Positions 34,911 through 43,278 of a stretch of 64,000 bases of DNA are shown one piece after another (the first letter of the stretch is position 1; the number at the start of each line of letters is the position of its first letter). The DNA is from Corynebacterium jeikeium (GTDB lineage: Bacteria > Actinomycetota > Actinomycetes > Mycobacteriales > Mycobacteriaceae): the NCBI RefSeq assembly GCF_000738175.1, contig NZ_JFCH01000046.1, forward strand, positions 26,099-90,098, written 5' to 3'. Below the pieces are notes generated by a model. The model saw nothing but the letters and a program-made list of their open reading frames with translations, had not been told where the DNA came from and did not search any database. A program made the translations under genes and the position numbers.

Positions 34911-35522
34911 ATGTTTGGCGGGATGCATGAATCACTCACGACGGTTGCGATAAGCGCGGCGGATTTCACCCCGCCGCAGGGGTGGGGGCCGGTGCTGAAG
35001 GAACAGCTCGGCATTGATCTGTGGCGCATCCCGGTGGTCATGGTCGCCGCCGTCGGCATCTACCTGACGTTCCTGGTGGCGGTGCGGCTGTTCGGGCAGC
35101 GCATCCTCAGCCCGCTGGGCGGCTTCGATGCCGTCGTTATTTTCATGTTCGGTGCCGTCGCGGGCCGTACTGTTTTGGGCCATCCGCCGTCATTGGCCGC
35201 GGGCGTGATCGGCCTGCTCACCCTCATGGGCATGGAGGCTCTCTTCGGCGCCGTGCAGGACGTCGTGGCCTTGCGCCGCACCATCAACCCGCCGCCGACA
35301 GTACTTATCGCCCATGGCGAGGTGCTGGAGGAGACTCTGCAGCGCAACCACATCACCGAGACCGCTATCGCCACGGCCGCGCGCAAGGCGGGTGTGCGCG
35401 ACTTTAGCGAGGTCGCGTGCATGATTCTGGAATCCAACGGGTCCATCTCTACCCTGCGCGCGGGGGAGAAGATCGACCCGGATTTGTTGCTGGGGGTCGA
35501 GGGCGCCGAGAAGGTTTTGTGA
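34911..35522 (+). CDS. DUF421 (YetF-like) membrane protein
   Basis: This 203-residue protein has three N-terminal spans (starting IPVVMVAAVGIYLTFLVAVR) and a cytoplasmic YetF/DUF421 domain: TVLIAHGEVLEETLQRNHIT, then AARKAGVRDFSEVACMILES and NGSISTLR. RLFGQRILSPLGGFDAVV is the conserved segment entering span 2. The function is unknown; Bacillus relatives affect envelope and spores. A -10-like TACAAT at 34897-34902 lies 8 bases before the ATG and there is no Shine-Dalgarno, so it is probably leaderless. Confidence 0.88.
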   Translation: MFGGMHESLTTVAISAADFTPPQGWGPVLKEQLGIDLWRIPVVMVAAVGIYLTFLVAVRLFGQRILSPLGGFDAVVIFMFGAVAGRTVLGHPPSLAAGVIGLLTLMGMEALFGAVQDVVALRRTINPPPTVLIAHGEVLEETLQRNHITETAIATAARKAGVRDFSEVACMILESNGSISTLRAGEKIDPDLLLGVEGAEKVL

Positions 35523-35544
35523 CGCCCCCTCGTCCCACCGAACC

Positions 35545-37677
35545 TTAAGCGTTCAGCACCGGGTGGAGTCGCTTCATGGTCCACGTTTGCTGGCTGCGGG
35601 CCGATAGCGTGGTGACCAGGAAGCAGCCGAGGCCGACGAGGAACAGCACTCCCACTGCGATCGGTAGGCGTTCGTCGTAGAAGCCGTAGATCAGCTGCCT
35701 GAAGCCGTTGACTGTGTACGTCATTGGGTCGAACGGATGCAGGAATTGGAAGAATTTGTTTTGGGTCTCGACGGGGTAGAGGCCTCCCGAGGCGACGATC
35801 ATCAACATGAGCACCGCTAGGGCTGCCACGCGGCCTGGTCCAGGGCCCATGAACGCGATGAACATTTGGTTCATCAGCATCCACACCAGCGCCACGAGGG
35901 CAGCGAAGAGGAATAGACCCGGTAGGTTATCGACTTCCATGCCCACGCCCCAGACGGTCACGCCGACCACGACAGCTGCCTGGCCAATGGCGAGTAGGCC
36001 GGTCGGCAGGAAGCCGGAGAGCGCCGCACGCCAGGAGTGCACACCAGAGTTGACGGTTCGAGCCTGCAGGGGCTTGATCATCACGTAGACCATGATGCCG
36101 CCGATGAACAGCGCCATGCTGAAGAAGAACGGTGCCATGCCGGCGCCGAAGGTGTGGTTGCCGGAATCGTTGTCGCTCTTCAGGTCCACCGGTCCACCGA
36201 TGGTGGAGGCGGTGGCCAGGCGCTGGCCCTCGTTCCAATTCGGAACCTGCTTGGAGCCATCGGAGAGCTTGGTGTGCAGCTCGGAGGCGCCGTCGTCCAG
36301 CTTGGCGGTGCCGTCCTTGGCCTTGCCGGTGCCTTCGACGAGCTTATCCGCACCGTCCTTGAGCTTGGTATTGCCGTCGTCCAGCTTGATCACGCCGTCC
36401 TTCAACTTGCCCGCGCCGTCGGAGGCTTCGCCCATCTTCTCGTCGAGTGTCTGCGCGCCGTCGTTGAGCTTGTTCACGCCGTCCTGCAGTTGCTTGAACT
36501 GTCCTGGCAGGCCCTTCAGCTCGGTCACGCCGTTGCGCAGTGGCGCGTTCGGGTCGTTGAGCTGGTAGGACAGCTGTGCGCTGCCGTCGGCCAGGCGCTT
36601 CAAGTCCGATGCGTTCTGCGACTTCGGGCCGAGGCCCTGCGTTTCCAGGGCGAAGGCGACCTTGTCCAGCTCGTCGGCCGCGGTGATGGCGGCGGGTACG
36701 CCGGTGCCGCGCAGGTCGCGGGAGAGCCCACGCAGGTTAGCCGCGTGGTCGCCCTGGGCCTTGGTCACGCCACCGAGTTGGGTGTTGAGCTTCTGCACTC
36801 CGTCGTTGACCTGGCTTGCTCCGTCGCCGAGTTTATTGACGCCATCTTCCAGCTCGTTGAGCTTTCCGGCCTTGCCGTTGATCTTGTCGGCCGCAGCGTT
36901 CACCTTCGTGGCGAGCTCGTCAGTACCGTCGGCTAGTTTGCCCGAGCCGTCGTGGAGCTTGACGAGTCCGTCGTCCAGATCGGTTGCGCCCTTGCGCAGC
37001 TTGCCGGAGCCATCCTTGGCGGTGGCCAGGCCGTCGGCGAGTTTGTTGGCGCCGTCGTCCAATTGGATAGACCCGTCCTTCAGTTCAGCGGTGCCGTCGG
37101 CGAGCTTGCCGGCGCCGATGGCGGCCTTTTGCATGCCGGAGCCGGCGTCCACGATGCCGACGAGGACCTTGTCCACGGCCTCGGCACTGATCTTGTCGCC
37201 CACCACGCTGATGACCTCACGCATGACGTTCTGGCCGATCATGGTCGATAGGAAACCGTTGGCGTCGTTGTAAGTGCTGATGAGGTTGGCCTTCTCCGGG
37301 TTATCGGAGGTGGGGGAGGCCACGGCTTCGGAGAAATTCTCCGGCAACTCGAGGGAGAAGTAATACCGACCGGATTCCACGCCCTTGCGGGCATCTTCGG
37401 CATCCGTTTCGATCCAGCTGATCTGGTCGTTGTCCCTTAGTCCCTGAATCACCTCGTCGCCGGCGCGCAGTTCCTCGCCCTCAACGTTGGTTCCCTTGTC
37501 ACTGTTAACCAGTGCGACAGGCAGGCTGTTCAGGTTCCCGAAGGGGTTCCAGAAAGCCCAAAGGTAGAGGGCGGAGTACAGCAGCGGCATGAGCACGAGG
37601 ATGACAAGTGCAGCTCGGGTGAGTCTATTGCGCTTGAAGCTGCGGATTTCGCTGTTGAGTTTGAAACCGGCAAGCAT
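35545..37677 (-). CDS. YhgE/Pip-domain membrane protein with KLxDG repeats
   Basis: This 710-residue protein has one N-terminal span (AALVILVLMPLLYSALYLWA), a large extracellular region, and five C-terminal spans (first FFFSMALFIGGIMVYVMI), the layout of YhgE/Pip proteins in the ABC-2 permease superfamily. The extracellular part contains LPVALVNSDKGTNVEGEEL, typical of the family. It is followed by about 280 residues of repeats of the form (K/Q)LxDGxxxL, predicted to be a long coiled rod. Its ATG overlaps the stop of the upstream ATPase-like gene by one base, so the two probably work together, perhaps in exporting envelope lipids or peptides. Confidence 0.87.
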   Translation of the reverse strand: MLAGFKLNSEIRSFKRNRLTRAALVILVLMPLLYSALYLWAFWNPFGNLNSLPVALVNSDKGTNVEGEELRAGDEVIQGLRDNDQISWIETDAEDARKGVESGRYYFSLELPENFSEAVASPTSDNPEKANLISTYNDANGFLSTMIGQNVMREVISVVGDKISAEAVDKVLVGIVDAGSGMQKAAIGAGKLADGTAELKDGSIQLDDGANKLADGLATAKDGSGKLRKGATDLDDGLVKLHDGSGKLADGTDELATKVNAAADKINGKAGKLNELEDGVNKLGDGASQVNDGVQKLNTQLGGVTKAQGDHAANLRGLSRDLRGTGVPAAITAADELDKVAFALETQGLGPKSQNASDLKRLADGSAQLSYQLNDPNAPLRNGVTELKGLPGQFKQLQDGVNKLNDGAQTLDEKMGEASDGAGKLKDGVIKLDDGNTKLKDGADKLVEGTGKAKDGTAKLDDGASELHTKLSDGSKQVPNWNEGQRLATASTIGGPVDLKSDNDSGNHTFGAGMAPFFFSMALFIGGIMVYVMIKPLQARTVNSGVHSWRAALSGFLPTGLLAIGQAAVVVGVTVWGVGMEVDNLPGLFLFAALVALVWMLMNQMFIAFMGPGPGRVAALAVLMLMIVASGGLYPVETQNKFFQFLHPFDPMTYTVNGFRQLIYGFYDERLPIAVGVLFLVGLGCFLVTTLSARSQQTWTMKRLHPVLNA

Positions 37678-38501
37678 TAACGGTTCTCCTTTTGCTCTGT
37701 GGTGTTGGTGTGGTCTTCGGGGATGTCCAGATCGTCGAGTTCTGGGTCGTCCAGTGCTGGGTCGTACTGGCCTGATTCGACCTCCGCCGGGTCAGGGTAT
37801 TCGCGCAGTCCGGTATGAATCGGGTGCGCGTGGCCAGCGTTGGCGTCAATTTCAATAACCTTGTTCGGCTCCACAGGGCCGACAATGGGGTTCGACGAGT
37901 TAACGACCACAGGAATGTCCTGCGAAAGGCGCTCGAGCACCTGCAATAGAATCGCACGGTCGTCGTTCTCGTGCACCTGCTCGATGTCGTCCATGATCAG
38001 CAGCTCGACGGGCTTGTTGTCGGCGGGCGACAGGGCCAAGCTGATGCGCAGCATGATCTTGTCCAGGTTGTCCAGCTGGGAGATGTAGGCATCCAGCGGA
38101 GGTAGGTCGCGGTCGCCGTAGACGTAGTTGCAGAAGCGCTCCAGATCCTCTTGCGAGGCCTTGCGCATCGGCATGAACCACGGTTTCGACCAGGACATGG
38201 ATTCGGTGAGAACGTCCTGGACCGTGACGGAACGCTCCAGCAAGTCGATCTGCTCGACACCGGCGATGGCTACGCAGGAGCGGATGGGTTTCGGTTTGGA
38301 TTCGCCGAGTACGTTCAGCGAGCCGCCGGTGGGCTTCATCCGGCCAGAAAGAACCAGAGCCAGGGCCGTGCGGCCGGAGCCACCCTTGCCAAGCAGGTTG
38401 GTTAGACCCTGGTTGGGGATAGCGAAAGAAAGAGGGCCAAACACTCGGCCCTCGTCACCTTTTAGCTCGAGATCCTGGGCTTCTACTGCTAGGGAAGACA
38501 T
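37677..38501 (-). CDS. ABC-type ATPase homologue with degenerate motifs
   Basis: This 274-residue protein has an ABC-ATPase layout, but its key residues differ. The P-loop reads GKGGSGRTA, with Arg where the ATP-binding Lys should be. The signature LSGGQ is replaced by ISQLDNLDK, and after Walker B (VELLIMDDIEQV) the catalytic Glu position is Asp. The C-terminal about 45 residues are acidic (ALDDPELDDLDIPEDHTN). It is translationally coupled to the YhgE-like gene. It may bind nucleotide weakly or act as a structural partner; the sequence cannot tell which. Confidence 0.75.
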   Translation of the reverse strand: MSSLAVEAQDLELKGDEGRVFGPLSFAIPNQGLTNLLGKGGSGRTALALVLSGRMKPTGGSLNVLGESKPKPIRSCVAIAGVEQIDLLERSVTVQDVLTESMSWSKPWFMPMRKASQEDLERFCNYVYGDRDLPPLDAYISQLDNLDKIMLRISLALSPADNKPVELLIMDDIEQVHENDDRAILLQVLERLSQDIPVVVNSSNPIVGPVEPNKVIEIDANAGHAHPIHTGLREYPDPAEVESGQYDPALDDPELDDLDIPEDHTNTTEQKENR

Positions 38502-38573
38502 GGCTTTACCTAATTTCTGTGGGGAGGGAAGCTCGGTCTATTTCAACAGACACCCTGGACATCTTTGTAGATT

Positions 38574-38589
38574 TTGACGATTTCGTCAA
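38574..38589. promoter_or_regulatory. Palindrome upstream of the ABC/YhgE operon
   Basis: TTGACGA-TT-TCGTCAA is a perfect 7+7 inverted repeat about 75 bases before the ATPase-like start. It is flanked by an outer inverted pair, CTTTGTAGATT near 38563 and GAATCTACAAGG near 38640. This looks like a TetR/MarR-type operator region; the regulator is unknown. Confidence 0.5.
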
Positions 38590-38695
38590 TTTCCTCCGCG
38601 GTGTGCTGCGGTGGCGTTGTGAAATAGCGCTACAGCACCCGAATCTACAAGGAATCTAGCTGGGAAGCTGCAGCGCTGTTGGGGAAGGGGGTGGG

Positions 38696-39394
38696 TTATA
38701 TCGCCGCCCCGAATACGGAGCCGACGGCGAAGGTGACCGCCAGGGCGGCCATTCCGCCGATAACGATGCGCAGCACCGCGCGGGTCTTCGGTACATTACT
38801 GAGGTGAGCCGACAGGGCGCCAGTGAGCGCCAGGGCTACGAAGGTCACGCCGAAGATTACGGCGACGGGGGCGAACAGGGCAGCGGCAAACGGCAGTGCG
38901 GCACCCAAGATGAAGGATATGAAGGATGCGATGCCCGCCGACCACGGGTTCACCAGTTGGCTCATGCCCATGGCGCGCTCGGAATCGCGCTGCGAGGAGA
39001 CGGAGACGTACTCGCCGAGCGCCATGGACACGGCGCCGCCGATGACGGCGGCCAGTCCGGACATGGCGATGGTCTGTGGGTTGCTAGTCGCGCCCGCCAC
39101 GCCGACGAGGACCGCGGCGGTGGAGGCGATGCCGTCGTTGGCGCCGAGGACAGCCGCGCGGAGGCGGTTGAGGCTCTCGCCGTGATTCTCATCGACGTCG
39201 GCGGGCGTGTTCTCGGTGGGCTCGGCGCTTTCGGGGAGCTCGGGGTGCCCAGCTGGGGCGGCGAGTTCGGGGTGTTCGGCTGGAGCGGTCACTTCAGCCG
39301 TCGGGATGGTGATAACCCCGCGTTCGCATGTAGCCACGGCAGTGCAGCTGCCGTCGTAGTAGCGATCGCAGGGGCAAGATACTGAAGTGCTCAT
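38696..39394 (-). CDS. VIT1/CCC1-family metal transporter lacking the metal-binding insert
   Basis: This 232-residue protein starts with a hydrophilic N-terminus of about 70 residues that has four cysteines (SCPCDRYYDGSCTAVATC) and Pro/Glu/Ala repeats. The membrane core follows: NRLRAAVLGANDGIASTAAVLVGVAGA, GLAAVIGGAVSMALGEYVSVSSQRDSE, then three more spans. In VIT1-like iron/manganese exporters a helical cytoplasmic metal-binding domain of about 80 residues follows SQRDSE; here SERAMGMSQLVNPWSAGIAS leads directly into the next span, so it is missing. A pseudogene of a family member that has that domain lies at 50521. Confidence 0.85.
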   Translation of the reverse strand: MSTSVSCPCDRYYDGSCTAVATCERGVITIPTAEVTAPAEHPELAAPAGHPELPESAEPTENTPADVDENHGESLNRLRAAVLGANDGIASTAAVLVGVAGATSNPQTIAMSGLAAVIGGAVSMALGEYVSVSSQRDSERAMGMSQLVNPWSAGIASFISFILGAALPFAAALFAPVAVIFGVTFVALALTGALSAHLSNVPKTRAVLRIVIGGMAALAVTFAVGSVFGAAI

Positions 39395-39431
39395 GACTCA
39401 AGTATCGCCGGGTTTGAAACCTTCCGCAAGC

Positions 39432-39472
39432 ATTGAAAGGCTACCTTTACGCAGGTCAGGATGCCTTTCATT
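39432..39472 (-). promoter_or_regulatory. Nested inverted repeats upstream of the VIT1-family gene
   Basis: ATTGAAAGGC (39432-39441) and GCCTTTCATT (39463-39472) are inverses at 9 of 10 positions. Inside the left part, AAAGG-CTA-CCTTT forms a second palindrome (39436-39448). Between them is TTTACGCAGGTCAG, the same word as in the core of dispersed element copy D. At 38-78 bases before the start codon it is placed to bind a metal-responsive regulator, but it does not match the DtxR consensus well. Confidence 0.4.
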
Positions 39473-39512
39473 AGGTGAGGCTGGGGTTGGGGAGGCGTGG
39501 TGGCGTCAGTAA

Positions 39513-41102
39513 CTAACGGGCGGATCGGCGGGCGCGCAGGCGATTGTCATAGAGCGCGACGACGAGGGCGACGGCCATGAGCGAACCGATGGTGCCGAAA
39601 CCGATGGCGGTGCCGAGAGTCCAGTTGATGGCGCGCGAGCTGGCGAAGACGATTGCGGTGATCAGCGCGAGCCCCATGGCAGTACCGATACGTTGTGCAG
39701 TCTGCAGGACCGCGCCAGAGCTACCTGCGTAGTTCAGTGGAACGTCCGCGAGCGTGAGGGTTTGGTTCGGGCCGATGACCGCGCCCTGGCCGGTGCCGAC
39801 GAGGAAGAGGGTGGGCACCATCCACCACTCCGAAATGCCTGCGAGGTGGTGCAGCACAAGGGCGAGGATGGTCAGCACGATGCCGGTCAGCGCCACGGAG
39901 ATGCCGTCGATGACGACGCGACGGCCCCGGTCGGCGACCCGCTTGCCGGCCCAGTTGGCGGCGAAGGAGCTGCTGATCGCGGCGGGAATGCCGACACTAC
40001 CGGCGACGAGCGCGCTGTAGCCCAGCCCGTTTTGGAAGTACAGGGCCACGAGCACCCAGATGCTGGTCATGCCCATGAAGTACACTCCCGCCAGCATGGT
40101 GCCCAGGCGGAAGCTGGGGAAGCGGAAGATCTGCATGTCCACCATGGGGTCGAAAGGCTTGTTGTTCTTCACGTGGCGTTCCCACGCCAGCCACCCGGCC
40201 AGCAGAGCGACGGCGACGGGGAGCAGCAGGAAGGTGCGCGCGCTGCCGGAGGATTCCACGAACGGGAAGAGGAAGGCCAGGACGGCCAAGCCAAGCAGGA
40301 GGGAGCCGAAGGGGTCGAGGCTGCGCATTGCGCGGATGACGCCCACGTTACGGCCGGTGGCGGGATCCTTGACTCGGCCCATCAGCGGGCGCGGGAACCA
40401 CAGGAGCGCGAGGACGAAGGCCAGAACACCGAAGGGGACGTTGACCAGGAACGTCCAGCGCCAGCCGTGCTCCGGGCCACCGACGCGGATGAGGAAACCT
40501 CCCAGGACGGGTCCAATGGCCACGGCCACGCCCACGACGGTGCCGAACCAGCCGAAGGCCCGGCCGCGCTCCTTGCCGCGGAAGAACTGCTGGATCATGC
40601 CCACGGCCTGCGGGTTGAGCAGGCCGGCGCCCACGCCCTGGATGAAGCGGGTGACGTTCAGGGCTTCCGCAGTGGGGGCGAAGCCCGCGGTGATGGCGGC
40701 CAGGGTGTAGACGCTCAAGCCGATGAGGTACATCCCGCCCCGGCCGAGCAGATCGCCGGCGCGGCCAGCGGCGACGAGGACCACGCCGAACGTCAGCGTG
40801 TAGCCGGAGAGAACCCACTGGATGTCTGATTCGGTGGCGCCCAGTCCCTGCTGGATGGAGGGCAGGGCGACGTTGATGATGGACACGCTGATGAGCGACA
40901 TGAAGATCGTCGTGAGGATGACGCCCAGAACTTTCCAGCGGCGCGGATCCTCACCCGGGGGATAGGTGCCGGGGGACTGGATCGTGGCCTCCGTCGCGCC
41001 GGGGCGGGGGTTTGCGGTGCCCTGGCCCGGGGTGCCCGGCTGCACGTCCCCGCGAGGGTTGCCCGGCTGTGAGTTTGCGGCGTTAGGGTCCTGGTCAGCC
41101 AC
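39513..41102 (-). CDS. MFS multidrug exporter of the DHA2 (EmrB/QacA) family
   Basis: This 529-residue protein has 14 predicted spans. Motif A is visible as GRAGDLLGRGGMYLIGLSVY, motif B-like RFIQGVGAGLLNPQAVGMI, motif C-like GVAVAIGPVLGGFLIRVGGP, and the second-half region GTGQGAVIGPNQTLTLADVP. Hydrophilic N-terminal 50 residues are Pro/Gly/Gln-rich. It starts at GTG 41102, 11 bases behind AAGGAGGG. Proton-driven efflux of drugs or lipophilic compounds is the family role; the substrate is unknown. Confidence 0.9.
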   Translation of the reverse strand: MADQDPNAANSQPGNPRGDVQPGTPGQGTANPRPGATEATIQSPGTYPPGEDPRRWKVLGVILTTIFMSLISVSIINVALPSIQQGLGATESDIQWVLSGYTLTFGVVLVAAGRAGDLLGRGGMYLIGLSVYTLAAITAGFAPTAEALNVTRFIQGVGAGLLNPQAVGMIQQFFRGKERGRAFGWFGTVVGVAVAIGPVLGGFLIRVGGPEHGWRWTFLVNVPFGVLAFVLALLWFPRPLMGRVKDPATGRNVGVIRAMRSLDPFGSLLLGLAVLAFLFPFVESSGSARTFLLLPVAVALLAGWLAWERHVKNNKPFDPMVDMQIFRFPSFRLGTMLAGVYFMGMTSIWVLVALYFQNGLGYSALVAGSVGIPAAISSSFAANWAGKRVADRGRRVVIDGISVALTGIVLTILALVLHHLAGISEWWMVPTLFLVGTGQGAVIGPNQTLTLADVPLNYAGSSGAVLQTAQRIGTAMGLALITAIVFASSRAINWTLGTAIGFGTIGSLMAVALVVALYDNRLRARRSAR

Positions 41103-41181
41103 GGTGGAGCGTGCCCTCCTTCGGATCGCCTGTGTGTAGATCTGTGCGCTGGCGCGGTTTCGCGCGGTCGTGCGCGAGATT

Positions 41182-41211
41182 CCCTTTAGTGAAGCATAAC
41201 GCTACTAAGGG
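41182..41211. promoter_or_regulatory. Inverted repeat between the DHA2 exporter and the orphan membrane protein
   Basis: CCCTTTAGT and ACTAAGGG are inverse arms (one bulged base) around GAAGCATAACGCT. The site is in the middle of the 214-base divergent promoter region, in a locally AT-rich patch, where a repressor of the exporter would be expected. The regulator is not identified. Confidence 0.4.
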
Positions 41212-41316
41212 TGACCTTATTTCAGGGGGTGGTGAAGGTTTCAAAGTGGATAGGCTTCTGAAGTGCTGTTGTAGCCTGGGGCACAGGTGGTTCGAAGATC
41301 ACGGAGGCTTTGTGTT

Positions 41317-43230
41317 ATGGGGATAAACGACGAGTTCACCGAGGCGAACAATGCTCGGAATTCCAACTGGTATCAAATCCAGGGAGCGGAGTTCCATCTT
41401 CCGGAGGGTTATGTCTGCGGCTCTCAGCCGGAGTGGCGCCTTGCGCATTTCGCGGTGGTTCTTCCAGTGCCCGAATTACCGGAGGTTTTCGATTGGCCCG
41501 AGGCTTGGGTACCTGGCCGTTTTCGCGGAATTAAGAAGATTGAGTTCGCAGAACGGGATGAAGAAGGGGACTTCGTTCGCCAGTTCTGGGGCAATAAAGT
41601 TGATTACAAATATGTACCCCGCGTTTTCCATAAGAGTGCTGGGTCGTACTTCCGTGAGCCCCTAGCCAGCTCTATGGGGGCGAGTGCGGTTGATGCTGTA
41701 CCGACGTCTGGTGGGGATCCCGCGGAGTGGATCTCGGATGCATCGACTAATCCTGCCAAGGTCGTCGCACATCGACTCCTGTTTGAGCCTGACCTTACGA
41801 CGGAAGGCAAGCAGCGGGCACCAGAAATGGAGACATATCCGCTGCGTTTCGCTTTGGACGACACTGGGCACCCCTTTGCGACCTTGAAGTTTGTGTGTGC
41901 CGAGTACCTGCAATACTCCGGGCCATGCCTTTATGACCTTGAAAGTGGCGAACCTAGTAACTTCGAACAGAATTTTCTCGTCATCCATGCTGTCGCGGAA
42001 AATTGCTCCGGAAAAGCGCTGGAGGAAGCTACTGCGTCGTTGACTAAGCCACGAGAGAAAATGACCCTGATTGCGGAGGAAGGCAACGGAGAGGCGAGAC
42101 AAAGAAAGCTACTTGAAGAACTCACTGGCTCACCACTGACTAACAACGAGGCTAGTGTTTGCCTATTGGAGGCTGCCGTGAAGGTTGTGGAAAAACAGCT
42201 ATTCGTTGGCTCGGAAACTCACATTCCGTGGGATCTCACCAAGGGGGGATACTTCAAGGTACCCGGTAGAGGAACAAAAGCGAACCACGGTCGCCAATCT
42301 CCCAAACCTTATTGCGTCACGATGGCTATCCCGGGCCGTACAGACATTGCCCTACCAACCCCCATCGCGGATGCATCTGAGGAGTCGGGGGAGAATTGGA
42401 TGCTCCACGACCAATGGGCATGGTACTTTGCTTCCCGTTTCGACCGGTACACAACAGAAATCCCTTATTTCCGCGATGGCTCTATAAACAGAAGCCTCGT
42501 GTCCCGCTATCGTGACTGGACTATTCACTCCTGCGAGGAGGGTTTGGCCGTAGTGCGCCGGGCACCGCTTGAAAACTCACAAAATAATTTCTTTATGCTG
42601 GCTGGGACTCGCTTTGTAGACCTGGCTATTTTAGCGCTTAGAGCAGATAACTATCTGGGGTGTATTAGCGAACAACTTCGCCAATTATCTTTCGGCCCGG
42701 AAGCTCTCAATGTCTTGGAAAGCTCCGGCTCTGAGGGCAATGCTGGAACTCTCGAGAAGATAAGGGGCGCGGACCAAAAGCTGCAGGGCAGTCTCCGGAA
42801 GTTCGCAAAGATACAAGCGGAACTAGTCTATGTGCGCGACCACCTCTGGTACGAGCGAGTCCCCGGACGCGACGTAGCGACCACCATTCTGCAGCATATG
42901 TTGGAAAAGACAGGTGCGCGGGGAGACTTTGATGACATCGTCGGCGAACTTGAGATACGTGAGAACGTCTACACAACCCAGTACAACTTCGCACGTATCA
43001 GACTTGATGGCATCGAGGCGGACGCTCATAAGCGTAAACAAGAGCGGCGCGACGAACGCAATGAATTAATCGCGTTAGCAGCCGCAGTTCTGGCAGTCCC
43101 AAGCCTTTTTGCGCTTTTGCCCGCTGTTGGGCAGTGGTGGGTTTTCATTGTTTGCCTCGTGGCCATTGTTGTTATATCCGCGGTGACGTACTTCTCGCGC
43201 CGTCAACGGAGAAAGAAACAGTCGAGTTGA
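41317..43230 (+). CDS. Large orphan protein with CorA-like C-terminal membrane region
   Basis: This 637-residue protein is not one I recognise. The first about 500 residues are soluble and mixed alpha/beta. Residues from about 500 on form long charged helices (LQGSLRKFAKIQAELVYVRD, YNFARIRLDGIEADAHKRKQ) leading into two closely spaced spans (LIALAAAVLAVPSLFALLPA and WVFIVCLVAIVVISAVTYFS) and a basic tail. That is the layout of CorA-type channels, without the GMN motif between spans. The start follows ACGGAGGC by 8 bases. Base composition is lower in GC than the flanking exporter, and the gene opens the defence cluster, so transfer is likely. Function is unknown. Confidence 0.7.
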   Translation: MGINDEFTEANNARNSNWYQIQGAEFHLPEGYVCGSQPEWRLAHFAVVLPVPELPEVFDWPEAWVPGRFRGIKKIEFAERDEEGDFVRQFWGNKVDYKYVPRVFHKSAGSYFREPLASSMGASAVDAVPTSGGDPAEWISDASTNPAKVVAHRLLFEPDLTTEGKQRAPEMETYPLRFALDDTGHPFATLKFVCAEYLQYSGPCLYDLESGEPSNFEQNFLVIHAVAENCSGKALEEATASLTKPREKMTLIAEEGNGEARQRKLLEELTGSPLTNNEASVCLLEAAVKVVEKQLFVGSETHIPWDLTKGGYFKVPGRGTKANHGRQSPKPYCVTMAIPGRTDIALPTPIADASEESGENWMLHDQWAWYFASRFDRYTTEIPYFRDGSINRSLVSRYRDWTIHSCEEGLAVVRRAPLENSQNNFFMLAGTRFVDLAILALRADNYLGCISEQLRQLSFGPEALNVLESSGSEGNAGTLEKIRGADQKLQGSLRKFAKIQAELVYVRDHLWYERVPGRDVATTILQHMLEKTGARGDFDDIVGELEIRENVYTTQYNFARIRLDGIEADAHKRKQERRDERNELIALAAAVLAVPSLFALLPAVGQWWVFIVCLVAIVVISAVTYFSRRQRRKKQSS

Positions 43231-43278
43231 TCTCGACTGCCAAGCGCTAATAAGCGGCCAGGCCTCCCTCCGGCAGCA

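Noticed and set aside
39693..40829. A 378-codon open frame antisense to the DHA2 exporter
   Set aside because: Composition is His/Glu/Gly/Ala-heavy with no domain, the usual shadow of a membrane protein gene.
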